From assembly GCA_024638765.1 (NCBI GenBank), contig JAHEJT010000023.1, forward strand, positions 1 through 44,387: a stretch of DNA of 44,387 bases, read 5' to 3'. The stretch's first letter is position 1; the number at the start of each line of letters is the position of its first letter. Below, piece after piece: positions 16,656 to 25,232 of this stretch. Both the position numbers and the translations under genes were made by a program. A model generated the notes under the pieces. The model was not told the origin of the DNA. It made no database searches and was given only the letters and a program-made list of their open reading frames with translations. Origin of the DNA: Verrucomicrobiales bacterium. Its GTDB lineage: Bacteria; Verrucomicrobiota; Verrucomicrobiia; Verrucomicrobiales; DEV007.

Positions 16656-16914
16656 TTTTTTTTGAGCGCCTCGTCGAGAACCCGGTTTTTGAGCATCTCG
16701 TCGGCGAGCATCTTCTTAAGCTCCGAGTTCTCGTTCTCCAGTTCCTTGAATCGCCTGGCGTCAGCCATCTCCATCCGGCCGTATTTCCGTCGCCAGCGAT
16801 AGAAGGTCTGCTCGCTGATGTTCGCCTTGCGGCAGACCTCCTCGATGGTCTCCTCGCCGTCGGCCTTGGCAAAATCCGGATGATATCTTCGGTCGTGTGC
16901 CTCTTTTTCTTCAT
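16649..16914 (-). pseudogene. IS3-family OrfA (helix-turn-helix), frameshifted
   Basis: The ATG at 16914 gives MKKKRHTTEDIIRIL. The frame is then lost near 16864-16872, and the remaining OrfA (GEETIEEVCRKANISEQTF, the leucine-zipper-like ENSELKKMLADEM stretch and an LKKKW end) is in another frame. Restoring one base joins them. The TGA of OrfA lies just past the A8 slippery run, and orfB starts in the -1 frame as in active IS3 elements. Confidence 0.82.
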
Positions 16915-16974
16915 GCTTGGTTCTCGGGTTGTAGCCCCAGAACCTCACATTCTCAATGGCCCAGTTTTCGGAGG

Positions 16975-18111
16975 TCAGATCAGGAGGAACCCGCCAAAGG
17001 CCTCCGCCAGAGTGGCGGCGACGGCTTCGACCAGGTGTGCCGTGCCCTCTTCCTGGTCCGGGCTGGCCGAGGCCATGAGATATGAAGCTTCCCCAAAGAC
17101 GAGTCGGCCGGTCGCCGGGTCCGGATGATCGGGCGGCCGGCGGTAAACACACAGGAAGGGAAGTTGCCGGTCGATGTGGAGGCGGCCGTCATGGGGCAGC
17201 TTGCGCCGCACCGGCTTGTTTGATCGCAATCGCGCGCAAACGGAATCCACGAATCGCGGCGTGATTCGACCGGGCTCCGGCCGTTTCGCCGCGATGCGCT
17301 TCTGTGATGCGACTTCCTGCAGCGAGCTGCGTAGGCCCCGCAGCGTGGATGCGAGCGCGTCGCGGAGAAGGTCGATGAGTTCCTCGTCGGGCGCCCCCGT
17401 CCATTCATCCATGTAGAATTTTTTGACCTCGATGGAAAGGCAGCAGCCCGATTCGGGAAAACGGCTGTGGATCCACTCGGGAAAATGGCCGCCGTAAAAG
17501 CAGACGTTTTCCCGGACGTCGAGGTGGCGGCCTCCGAAATCGAAGTCGCGGAGATCACGCATGAATCGATCGATGAGGGGCGCCCAGCGATCGCGATCCG
17601 TCATGGTTCCCGTGCCCACGTTGATCTCCGGGAAATCTTCCGATGGGGCGGGCGGGGCATCGGGACCGGCACGGCGGTGATTGTAGCTGTGGATATCGAG
17701 GACGACGAAGGCGCCGAATTTTGCGGCTGCCGCGGAGAGCAGGCGTTCCATTTCCTCGTAAAAGGCATCGTATTCCGAGAGGGAGTGCTCGAGCAGCGGC
17801 TCCAGTGGCGGGACGTGCTTGAGAATCTCTTTGCCCCAGTCGTCTTCCGGCCGCACGTAGACGGCCCGGTCGCGCGGGCGATTGAGGTCGATCTCGTAGC
17901 GCGAGCGTCGCACCACGAGACGTGTCGGCGCGATTTCCGTCCAGACGCCGGTAAAAGAATCCTCTTCGCGGCGCCGGTCCGCTTCGGAGACCGCGAATTC
18001 GGGCAGCAGTTCGGCGCGGACCGCATGCCCGTTGTGAATGGCGCTGGCGATGACGGGGTCTTCGCCTTCGATCAGGTCCCACAAGGGCGCGGTGGTGTTC
18101 GGGGTGCTCAT
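16975..18111 (-). pseudogene. N-formylglutamate amidohydrolase-DUF1704 type protein, C-terminus cut off by the IS
   Basis: About 378 residues remain. The first 240 or so resemble the N-formylglutamate amidohydrolase family (IHNGHAVRAELLPEF, DLNRPRD, VLDIHSYNHRR). After a linker, residues from roughly 310 (LHIDRQLPFLCVYRRPP, GEASYLMASA) look like the beginning of DUF1704, the QEGLA-type putative metallopeptidase. That domain should run several hundred residues further. Instead the frame enters the IS inverted repeat and stops at TGA 16977-16975, inside the IS. The amidohydrolase half could still be made. ATG 18111 is preferred over GTG 18144. Confidence 0.75.
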
Positions 18112-18377
18112 CGAGGAACAAGGTATACTAGATGACACTCCCACCGGGTGCGAGCGGTGGTTTCGCCCTGATTATGGCAATCAGCGCATTTCATTTCATG
18201 GACATTTTTTTGAGGAAAGCGACAGCGAATTTGGGACGGCCGGCCTCGTCCACATACAGCCTCGCGGAACGGCCGTGCGGCCGGGCGCGCCCTCCAGGTC
18301 GGCAACAAGATATGCGGGGATTTTTTGTTAATAAGAAAGGTGATCCTCCGGAAATTCTGCTTTATTAGGGGGTTGCG

Positions 18378-19349
18378 ATGAGCGGATGCACAGGAGTTTC
18401 CGCGGGTGGCGCGGCTCCCCCGCGGGAGGAGAGAGTGGGCGTGATGGTGCGCGTTCGCTTTCATGGCCGTGGTGGGCACGGCGTCAAGACGGCGAGCCGC
18501 ATCGTGGGGACGGCGGCTTTCCTGGCGGGATATCAAGTGCAGGACTCGCCGGTGTATGGGGCGGAACGACGGGGAGCGCCCGTCACCGCATTCACCCGTA
18601 TCTCCGGGAAGCCGGTGCTGGAGCGCGGTCCCATCCAATCGCCCGATCTCATCGTGATCGCGGACGAGACCCTGCTGGAAGATCCGGTCGCGGGAGTGCT
18701 TGCGGGGCAGGAAGCGGCCTCGGCGGTATTCGTGAACGCCGAAAGCGCGGAGGGACTGGCGGAAAAATATTCCATTCGTCCCGAGATCATCGCATTGGAC
18801 ATCACCGGTCGGACCCTCGAGGCACTGGGAAGGGCTTCGGCCTTGAGCGCGGGTATTGGCGCGGCGGCGGCGCGTCTGACCGGGCTTGTGAGTGCGGAGC
18901 AGCTAGAGGAAGCGGGTCGGGAGGAACTTGCGCACGCCGGTGTCCTCGAGGACATGATTAAGAAGAACGTCGCGCTCGCACGAGAAATTTACGCCGAGGT
19001 GCCGGCGGTGACGATTCATCGCGGCGGGCCGGTTGCGGCGGAAGCGGCGGCTCCGGAGATGAGGACGGTGGCCTACGACTCGCCCACGCGCGGCGCGCCG
19101 AGTGTGATTGCCCCGGGAAACGCGGAGTTGCGGCAGACGGGCGCGTGGAGGGTGGAGATGCCGGTGATCGATTACGACCGCTGCACGCGCTGCGGTTTGT
19201 GCTTCGTCCGCTGCCCTGACGGGGCGATCGCCCTGGACGACGACGGATACCCGGTCATTGATTACGATCATTGCAAAGGTTGCATGATCTGTCAGCAGAT
19301 CTGTCCGATCCACGGCATCGAAATCAAGAAGGAGACGGAGGCATGGTGA
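18378..19349 (+). CDS. 2-oxoacid:ferredoxin oxidoreductase, fused gamma-delta subunit
   Basis: This 323-residue protein joins the gamma domain (RVRFHGRGGHGVKTASRI, residues 25-42) to a C-terminal 2[4Fe-4S] ferredoxin domain with Cys 269, 272, 275, 279 and 299, 302, 305, 309, each set ending in CP. It shuttles electrons from the thiamin-dependent oxidative decarboxylation of a 2-oxoacid to ferredoxin. The ATG at 18378 has a GGGGG tract upstream, but ATG 18444 (M23), directly before VRVRFHGRGG, would give a more typical gamma start. It is the first gene of an operon with alpha and beta, overlapping alpha by 7 bases. Confidence 0.88.
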   Translation: MSGCTGVSAGGAAPPREERVGVMVRVRFHGRGGHGVKTASRIVGTAAFLAGYQVQDSPVYGAERRGAPVTAFTRISGKPVLERGPIQSPDLIVIADETLLEDPVAGVLAGQEAASAVFVNAESAEGLAEKYSIRPEIIALDITGRTLEALGRASALSAGIGAAAARLTGLVSAEQLEEAGREELAHAGVLEDMIKKNVALAREIYAEVPAVTIHRGGPVAAEAAAPEMRTVAYDSPTRGAPSVIAPGNAELRQTGAWRVEMPVIDYDRCTRCGLCFVRCPDGAIALDDDGYPVIDYDHCKGCMICQQICPIHGIEIKKETEAW

Positions 19350-20599
19350 AAAGACTTCTTACCGGAAACGCGGCCGCGGCCTGGGGGGCGCGGCTTGCAG
19401 AGGTGGATTACGTGCCTGCGTTTCCGATCACACCGCAGACGGAAATTATCGAGACCCTGGCGCAGTGGTTTGCCGACGGCAGCCTGCGAGGGAAGTTCGT
19501 GATGCTGGACGGTGAGCATTCGATGATCACGGCGGCGGGCGCCGCGGCGGCGACGGGCGTGCGGACGTTTACGGCGACCTCCAGCCAGGGGTTGGTGTAC
19601 GGGATGGAAGCGCTCTATACGATTGCGGGCTGGCGCGTGCCGCTGGTCCTGGTGAACGTGTCGCGCGGTCTTTCGGCGCCAATCACCCTGGGCCCGGACC
19701 ACAACGACGTCTTCGCGGCGCGGGACGCGGGGTTTGTCCAGATCCACGCGGAAACGTGCCAGGAGGTGCTGGATGCGGTGCTGATGGGATACCGCGTCAC
19801 GGAAGACGCGCGCGTTTCGGCGCCGGTCCTCGTGAATCTGGACGGGTTTTATCTTTCGTTCACACGGGAGCCCGTGGAGATCCCGGACCCGGAGGAGGTG
19901 CGCGATTTTTTGCCGGCGTTCACGCCGAAGCACCCGGTGTTCCGGGCATCGGAACCGATCGCGCACGGCGTGGCGGTGTTGGAAGGAAGCGTCTACAGTT
20001 ATTTCCGGTACCAGATGCACCGCGCGATTTCGAATGCGCTGGAGGTGTATGCGGAGGCCACGGCGGATTTCAAGCGGATCTTCGGGCGAGAGTATGCGCC
20101 CGTGGAATCGTATTTCCTGGACGATGCAGAGACGGTGCTGGTGATGACGGGCTCGTTTTCCACCAAGGCGAAGGCTGCCGTCAACCGATGGCGCGAGGCG
20201 GGCAGGCGCGTGGGTTTGGCCCGTCTTCGGATGACTCGGCCGCTGCCGGCGGCGGATTTGATCGCGGGATTGGCCGGGCGCCGGGCGGTGGGGGTCATTG
20301 ATCAGAATATTTCGCCCGGGCTTGGAGGTATTCTCTATCACGAAGTTGCCGGCGCCCTGGCGACCCACCCGGAGAGGCCGCCGGTGATGCGGTCCTTTGT
20401 GGCGGGGCTTGGCGGCAAAGACATCAGTGACGCCGAATTCGATCACGTGCTCAAGGTGCTCGACACGGCGGAGGCGGGCGATGAGGCTCCCGTCGAGTCC
20501 GAGTTGCTGCTGACGGCGGCGGAATGGACGCAGGTGGAGGACCGGCTGGCGGTCGCCGGAAAAGGTCCCGCGGCGGAAAAGGAGGAGGCGGTTTCATGA
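19343..20599 (+). CDS. 2-oxoacid:ferredoxin oxidoreductase, alpha subunit
   Basis: This 418-residue protein is the PorA/VorA-like subunit. It begins MVKRLLTGNAAAAWGARLAEVDYVPAFPITPQTEI, the standard alpha-subunit opening, and carries the DGEHSMITAAGAAAATGVRTFTATSSQG region that shapes the substrate site. I chose ATG 19343 because it matches family starts and overlaps the stop of the gamma-delta gene. Whether the substrate is pyruvate, a branched-chain or an aromatic 2-oxoacid cannot be settled from sequence. The adjacent amino-acid dehydrogenase favours a transamination or deamination product. Confidence 0.88.
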   Translation: MVKRLLTGNAAAAWGARLAEVDYVPAFPITPQTEIIETLAQWFADGSLRGKFVMLDGEHSMITAAGAAAATGVRTFTATSSQGLVYGMEALYTIAGWRVPLVLVNVSRGLSAPITLGPDHNDVFAARDAGFVQIHAETCQEVLDAVLMGYRVTEDARVSAPVLVNLDGFYLSFTREPVEIPDPEEVRDFLPAFTPKHPVFRASEPIAHGVAVLEGSVYSYFRYQMHRAISNALEVYAEATADFKRIFGREYAPVESYFLDDAETVLVMTGSFSTKAKAAVNRWREAGRRVGLARLRMTRPLPAADLIAGLAGRRAVGVIDQNISPGLGGILYHEVAGALATHPERPPVMRSFVAGLGGKDISDAEFDHVLKVLDTAEAGDEAPVESELLLTAAEWTQVEDRLAVAGKGPAAEKEEAVS

Positions 20600-21549
20600 G
20601 GGCAAAGCGTGAATTTTACAAATCTCCGAAGGACCTGCCTGAAGAGGAATATCTTTCTCCGGGATCGCCCCTGTGCGCGGGGTGCGGTGGACTGGCGACG
20701 CTTCGTTTGATGCACAAGGTTCTCGGAGAGAACGTGGTGATTGTGAATGCGGCGGGCTGCATGACATTGATGGCGACGTATCCGTTCACTCCGTTGCGGA
20801 CTTCGTGGCTTTACACGACAATGGGCAGCGCCTCAGCAGGGGCGCAAGGAATCCGCGATGCCCTCGACGTGCTGCAGCGTAAAGGGCAACTGCCGGAGGT
20901 GGAAAATCTCAAGGTGCTCGTGCTCGCCGGTGACGGGTCCACCTACGACATGGGTTTGTCTTCCACGTCGGGAGCCATTTACCGTGGATTGGATTTCTGG
21001 TACCTATGTTATGACAACGAGGCCTACGGCAACACGGGCTTCCAGACTTCGCCGGCGTCGCCGTTCGGCTCGGAGACGGGCACATCGCCGGAGGGAGTGC
21101 TGCAACGCAAGAAAGACATCTTCGAGATCTGGCGTGCACATCGTCCGCCTTACGTGGCGACGATTTCCTCTCATGAACCCGTGGACTTGGGCGAAAAAGT
21201 GCACCGCGCCCGGGAAATCAGGGGACCGAAGTTGTTCCTGGCGCTGGCGGTGTGTCCCACCGGATGGGGATTCGAGCCGTCGTTGAGCGACAAGATTGCG
21301 GCGCTCGCGATCGAGACCGGGGTCTGGCCGTTGAAGGAAGCCCGGCGGGGGAAAGTGCGTCACACGCTGATCCCGGACCGGCGCAAGCCCGTGACGGAAT
21401 ATCTCGAGCCGCAGCGCCGGTTCCGGCATCTTTTCAAGCCGCGACGCCAAGCGGAAGCGCTGCAGCGCATCCAGGACAACGTCGATCATTACTGGGAGAG
21501 GGTGATAGCGGAGGAGGTGAGTCCCAGGGAAGAAGCGACGTCGCCGTGA
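20596..21549 (+). CDS. 2-oxoacid:ferredoxin oxidoreductase, beta subunit (TPP)
   Basis: This 317-residue subunit binds thiamin diphosphate through GDGSTYDMG (112-120) with N141 in YDNEAYGNTG. Four cysteines suited to the proximal [4Fe-4S] cluster are present: C27 and C30 (CAGCGG), C55 and C220 (CPTGWG). The ATG overlaps the alpha stop as ATGA, so alpha and beta are likely made together. The C-terminal segment PVTEYLEPQRRFRHL is also typical. The complex appears complete within three genes. Confidence 0.9.
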   Translation: MRAKREFYKSPKDLPEEEYLSPGSPLCAGCGGLATLRLMHKVLGENVVIVNAAGCMTLMATYPFTPLRTSWLYTTMGSASAGAQGIRDALDVLQRKGQLPEVENLKVLVLAGDGSTYDMGLSSTSGAIYRGLDFWYLCYDNEAYGNTGFQTSPASPFGSETGTSPEGVLQRKKDIFEIWRAHRPPYVATISSHEPVDLGEKVHRAREIRGPKLFLALAVCPTGWGFEPSLSDKIAALAIETGVWPLKEARRGKVRHTLIPDRRKPVTEYLEPQRRFRHLFKPRRQAEALQRIQDNVDHYWERVIAEEVSPREEATSP

Positions 21550-21570
21550 TCAGGATCCGGAGGTTGGGTA

Positions 21571-22728
21571 ATGGAAGGGTCAGAATTCATGAACAGAAGA
21601 GCGGAGCAGATCAAAGTGAGCGGGCAGGAATTTCCTTATGAAAGATTTTGTGACGAGTTTGGTCCGGAAAAGGTGGTCCACCTTTACGATCCGAAGACGG
21701 GTCTGCGTGGAATTGTCGTCGTCGACAACGTGGCTTGCGGGCCGTCGATCGGCGGCGTGCGCGTGGCGCGAGACATTTCGACGGAGGAAGTGTTCCGGCT
21801 GGCGCGCGCGATGACGTGGAAGAACGCGTCGGCGGGATTGGCGCACGGCGGGGGTAAAGCGGGGATTTTGGCGGACCCCGAGACGTACGATCGCGAAGCG
21901 GTAATCCGCGCGTTCGGGCGCGCCATCCGGCACCTGAGGAATTACATCGTCGGTCCGGACATGGGGACCGACGAGACCTGCATGGCCTGGATCCAGGACG
22001 AGATTGGGCGTTCCGTCGGGTTGCCGAGGGTGCTCGGCGGGATTCCTCTCGATGAGATCGGGGCGACGGGGTACGGCCTGGCGAGGTGCGCCGAGGTGGC
22101 CGTGGAATTCATCGATCTGCAGCTCAAAGGGGCCCGCGTAGCGATCCAGGGTTTCGGCAACGTGGGGCGCCATGCGGCGCGTTTCCTCGAAGAGATCGGC
22201 GTGCAGCTGGTAGCGGCGAGCGACAGCAAGGGGGCGGTGCACGATCCGGACGGCATCGATGTCCAGGAACTGACGAAGGTCAAAGCCGAAACCGGGAGGG
22301 TGGACGCATACTCGAAGGGGAAAAAGATCACGCACGACGCACTCTTTGCCGTGCGCTGCGAGATCCTGGTGCCGGCGGCGCGCCCGGATTGCATTCACAC
22401 GGACAATGCGCGCGAGATCCAGGCGAAGTTGATTCTGCAGGGCGCGAATATTCCCGCCACGTCGGAGGCGGAAGAATTGCTTGGGGAGCGTGGCGTGCTG
22501 GCGGTGCCGGATTTCATATGCAACGCGGGAGGCGTGATTTGCGCCGCGGTGGAGTACCACGGCGGCACCGAGGCGGATGCCTTTGACGATATCCGCGAAA
22601 AGATCGTGCGGAACACGCGCGAGGTGCTGACGCGGTCCTGCGAGGAAAAGAATGCGCCCCGCCAGGCGGCGGTGGAATTGGCCCACGAGCGGGTCAAAGC
22701 GGCGATGGCACTGCGGGCGCACCGGTGA
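21571..22728 (+). CDS. Glu/Leu/Phe/Val dehydrogenase family amino-acid dehydrogenase
   Basis: This 385-residue enzyme is expected to oxidatively deaminate an L-amino acid to its 2-oxoacid with NAD(P). It has the substrate motif GLAHGGGKAG (K96), the conserved GPDMGTDE with D130 as likely catalytic Asp, and the Rossmann loop GFGNVG (194-199). It lies 21 bases after the OFOR beta gene and 9 bases before an acyl-CoA synthetase, so it probably feeds the OFOR. Glutamate dehydrogenase and branched-chain dehydrogenase cannot be separated here with confidence. ATG 21571 and 21589 are both possible starts. Confidence 0.88.
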   Translation: MEGSEFMNRRAEQIKVSGQEFPYERFCDEFGPEKVVHLYDPKTGLRGIVVVDNVACGPSIGGVRVARDISTEEVFRLARAMTWKNASAGLAHGGGKAGILADPETYDREAVIRAFGRAIRHLRNYIVGPDMGTDETCMAWIQDEIGRSVGLPRVLGGIPLDEIGATGYGLARCAEVAVEFIDLQLKGARVAIQGFGNVGRHAARFLEEIGVQLVAASDSKGAVHDPDGIDVQELTKVKAETGRVDAYSKGKKITHDALFAVRCEILVPAARPDCIHTDNAREIQAKLILQGANIPATSEAEELLGERGVLAVPDFICNAGGVICAAVEYHGGTEADAFDDIREKIVRNTREVLTRSCEEKNAPRQAAVELAHERVKAAMALRAHR

Positions 22729-22737
22729 CACGCTGCC

Positions 22738-24366
22738 ATGGATGAGGAAAAGGTCATTGCGGAAGCTGCGGGGAGGGAATCCTTTCGCCTCGCGTGTCCG
22801 GAATATTTTAATTTCGGGTACGATGTCGTCGACAAGTGGGCGTCAGAGACGCCGGATGACAGCGCGTTGTTCTGGGTGGGACCGGGAGACGCAGAGCGCG
22901 AGCTGAGCTTTGCCGAAGTGGCCCGCCGTTCCAACCAGGTGGCAAACGCCCTGCGCGACCTCGGTTTGCAGCGCGGCGACCAGGTGCTCGTCGTTTTGCC
23001 GAGTGTCGTGGAATGGTGGGAAGCGATGATCGGCCTTTTCAAGGCGGATTTGATTGCGATTCCGGGGACGACCCTGCTCACGGCGGACGACATCCGTTAC
23101 CGGGTGGAGGCGGCCGAGGTCGACGCGGTGATTACAGATGCGCATGGATCGGAAAAAATGGATTCGATCGCGGCTGCCTGCCCGCGACTGCAGCGCAAAA
23201 TCCTCGTGGACGGGGAGACGCGGCCGGGATGGATATCGTTTGCGGAGATCGTCGATGCGGCTTCCGATGATTCGCCGGGGATCAGGACCCGCTCCGGCGG
23301 GCCGGCATTGATTTATTTCACCTCGGGGACGACCGGGATGCCGAAGATGGTGCTGCACTCGCACGTGAGTTACGGGATTGGTCACGAACTCACGGGGCGA
23401 TACTGGCTGATGCTTCGGCCCGATGATCTGCACTGGAATATTTCAGATCCCGGTTGGGCGAAGACGGCGTACTCGGGTCTGTTCGGTCCGTGGATCATGG
23501 GCGCGAGCATTTTCGTGCGTCACCACCCCGGGAAGTTCGATGCGCGCGATGTGCTGGATCACCTGGAGCGGTATCCGGTAACGACGTTGTGCGCTCCGCC
23601 GACGGTTTACCGGATGCTGGTGCAGGAAGATCTCTCGGCATTCCTGCCCGACGAGTTGCGCCGCTGCATGGCGGCAGGTGAGCCTTTGAATCCGGTGGTG
23701 CTCGAGAAATGGAAAGAGGCGACGGAACTAACGATCCGGGAAGGATATGGGCAGACCGAGACGGTGATTCTTTGTGCGAGTCTTCCGGGAATGGAAGTGA
23801 AGCCCGGATCGATGGGGAAGCCGCCACCGGGCATCGAGCTGGCGATCGTAGATGAAAACGGCAAGCCTTTGCCGGCTGGCGAGAAAGGGGAAATTGCGGT
23901 GCGCGCCGAGCCGGACCGTCCCATCGGATTGTTTCGGGAATACTGGCGCAACCCCGAGGCCACGGCACGGTGTTTCCGCGACGGGTGGTATTGCACTGGC
24001 GATAGCGGATGGTTCGACGGAGACGGCTATTTCTGGTTTGAGGCGCGGGCGGACGACATCATCACGAGTGCGGCCTATCGCATCGGGCCCTTCGAGGTGG
24101 AGAACGCCCTGATGAAGCACCCGGCGGTGGCGGAAGTGGCGGTGGTGGGAAAGCCGGATCCTGAGCGGACGGAAATTGTGAAAGCATTCATTGTCCTGGC
24201 GGATGGATACATGGCGAGCGATGAGTTGAAAGGGGAACTCCAGGAGCACGTCAAGCGTGCGACGGCGCCTTACAAATATCCGCGGGAGATCGAGTTCCTG
24301 GAAGAGCTGCCCAAAACCATCAGCGACAAGATTCGACGCGTCGAACTGCGGGAAAGAGAAAAGTGA
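22738..24366 (+). CDS. AMP-forming acyl-CoA synthetase (ACS/MACS type)
   Basis: This 542-residue ANL-superfamily enzyme activates a carboxylic acid through an acyl-adenylate, or in the reverse sense could release an acid from acyl-CoA with ATP formation. Visible motifs are YFTSGTTGMPK (193-203), GYGQTE, YCTGDSGWFDGDGYFWF, RADDIITSAAYRIGPFEVE and the C-terminal PKTISDKIRR with K531 as the adenylation lysine. In the last motif the residue before the lysine is Asp530 instead of the usual Gly. It is in one operon with OFOR and an amino-acid dehydrogenase, so branched-chain, aryl or propionyl-type acids are likely substrates. Confidence 0.88.
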   Translation: MDEEKVIAEAAGRESFRLACPEYFNFGYDVVDKWASETPDDSALFWVGPGDAERELSFAEVARRSNQVANALRDLGLQRGDQVLVVLPSVVEWWEAMIGLFKADLIAIPGTTLLTADDIRYRVEAAEVDAVITDAHGSEKMDSIAAACPRLQRKILVDGETRPGWISFAEIVDAASDDSPGIRTRSGGPALIYFTSGTTGMPKMVLHSHVSYGIGHELTGRYWLMLRPDDLHWNISDPGWAKTAYSGLFGPWIMGASIFVRHHPGKFDARDVLDHLERYPVTTLCAPPTVYRMLVQEDLSAFLPDELRRCMAAGEPLNPVVLEKWKEATELTIREGYGQTETVILCASLPGMEVKPGSMGKPPPGIELAIVDENGKPLPAGEKGEIAVRAEPDRPIGLFREYWRNPEATARCFRDGWYCTGDSGWFDGDGYFWFEARADDIITSAAYRIGPFEVENALMKHPAVAEVAVVGKPDPERTEIVKAFIVLADGYMASDELKGELQEHVKRATAPYKYPREIEFLEELPKTISDKIRRVELREREK

Positions 24367-24384
24367 ACTTTGGAAGCGAAGACC

Positions 24385-25113
24385 ATGAAGAAGAGGAGTC
24401 GGTCACAGGAATTCTCTTGTGGCATCAAAGTCAAGCGCACGGTCGCCACGCTGGCGGCGATATGGATATCAGTGATCATGACACTGCCTGAAGCATTTTC
24501 GCAGCGCAACCCGTCGACCGAAGTAGAACTGCCGGCGCCGCCGGCGGAGAGTGCAGTCTCGGTCGAGGAAGCTCTCAGGAAGCGCCGTTCCGAGAGGGAC
24601 TACGCGGATAAGCCCTTGTCATTATCCGACGTATCGCGGCTCTTGTGGGCGGCCCAGGGTGTGACCAGCAGTGATGGGAAGAGGACGGCCCCGTCGGCGG
24701 GGGCGCTCTATCCACTGGAAGTTTATCTCGTGGTGGGAGAGGTGGACGGGCTTGGCGGGGGCGTTTACCGGTACGATCCCCGCCGTCACACGCTTGCGAT
24801 GACCGTTTCGGGAGACCGTCGCGGCAAGCTGGCAAAGGCGGCATTGGGCCAGAGCTTTGTGGCCGAGGCGGCGGTGGATGTGGTGATCGCAGGAGTCTAC
24901 GAGCGGGCGACGGGGAAGTACGGCCGGCGGGGTGTGCGTTACGTGCACATGGAGGCCGGTCACGCTTCGCAGAATATCTACCTGCAGGCAGTTTCGCTGG
25001 GATTCGGCACCGTGGCGGTGGGGGCCTTTGACGACGGCGACGTGAAGAAGATCCTGGAATTGCCCAAGGACGAAGAGCCGCTCTATATTATGCCGGTCGG
25101 GAAAGTGCGGTGA
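24385..25113 (+). CDS. Exported SagB-like nitroreductase-family protein
   Basis: This 242-residue protein has an N-terminal basic stretch and a hydrophobic segment (TVATLAAIWISVIMTLPEAFS), so export is predicted. After it comes a SagB-type FMN oxidoreductase domain with RKRRSERDYADKPLSLSDVSRLLWAAQG and APSAGALYPLEVYLV, and a C-terminal MPVGKV. The family uses FMN. SagB enzymes proper oxidise thiazolines, but members alone in operons are functionally open. It follows the acyl-CoA synthetase by 18 bases. An exported flavoenzyme at the end of an amino-acid oxidation operon is unusual. ATG 24385 was chosen over TTG 24370. Confidence 0.78.
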   Translation: MKKRSRSQEFSCGIKVKRTVATLAAIWISVIMTLPEAFSQRNPSTEVELPAPPAESAVSVEEALRKRRSERDYADKPLSLSDVSRLLWAAQGVTSSDGKRTAPSAGALYPLEVYLVVGEVDGLGGGVYRYDPRRHTLAMTVSGDRRGKLAKAALGQSFVAEAAVDVVIAGVYERATGKYGRRGVRYVHMEAGHASQNIYLQAVSLGFGTVAVGAFDDGDVKKILELPKDEEPLYIMPVGKVR

Positions 25114-25232
25114 GCAGAGAAGGGGGCGAAGAGCGGGTCCACATAGCGTCCATGCCAGGCGGGCATTTGACGGACGGCGGAGGGAATACATCGAGCGGAA
25201 GGACTTGGGCCACCAGGAGGCTGCCGTCGTGC

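Larger units (their letters stand above)
15702..16982 (-). mobile_element. IS3-family insertion sequence, degenerate
   Basis: The element is about 1281 bp. The imperfect terminal inverted repeats begin TGATCGGACC at 15702 and, on the other strand, TGATCTGACC at 16982. They match on over more than 40 bases, including GGGCCA and AATGTGAGG. orfA and orfB are on the minus strand with an A8 slippery run (16656-16665 region) at their junction, as expected for programmed -1 frameshifting in IS3 elements. Both ORFs are broken. The 3-base flanks (TCT on the left, GGA on the right) do not match, so no target duplication is present. Confidence 0.88.

Noticed and set aside
18145-18377. Sigma-70 promoter before the OFOR operon
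   Set aside because: TTGTTA and AT-rich bases are present, but no -10 hexamer lies at proper spacing.
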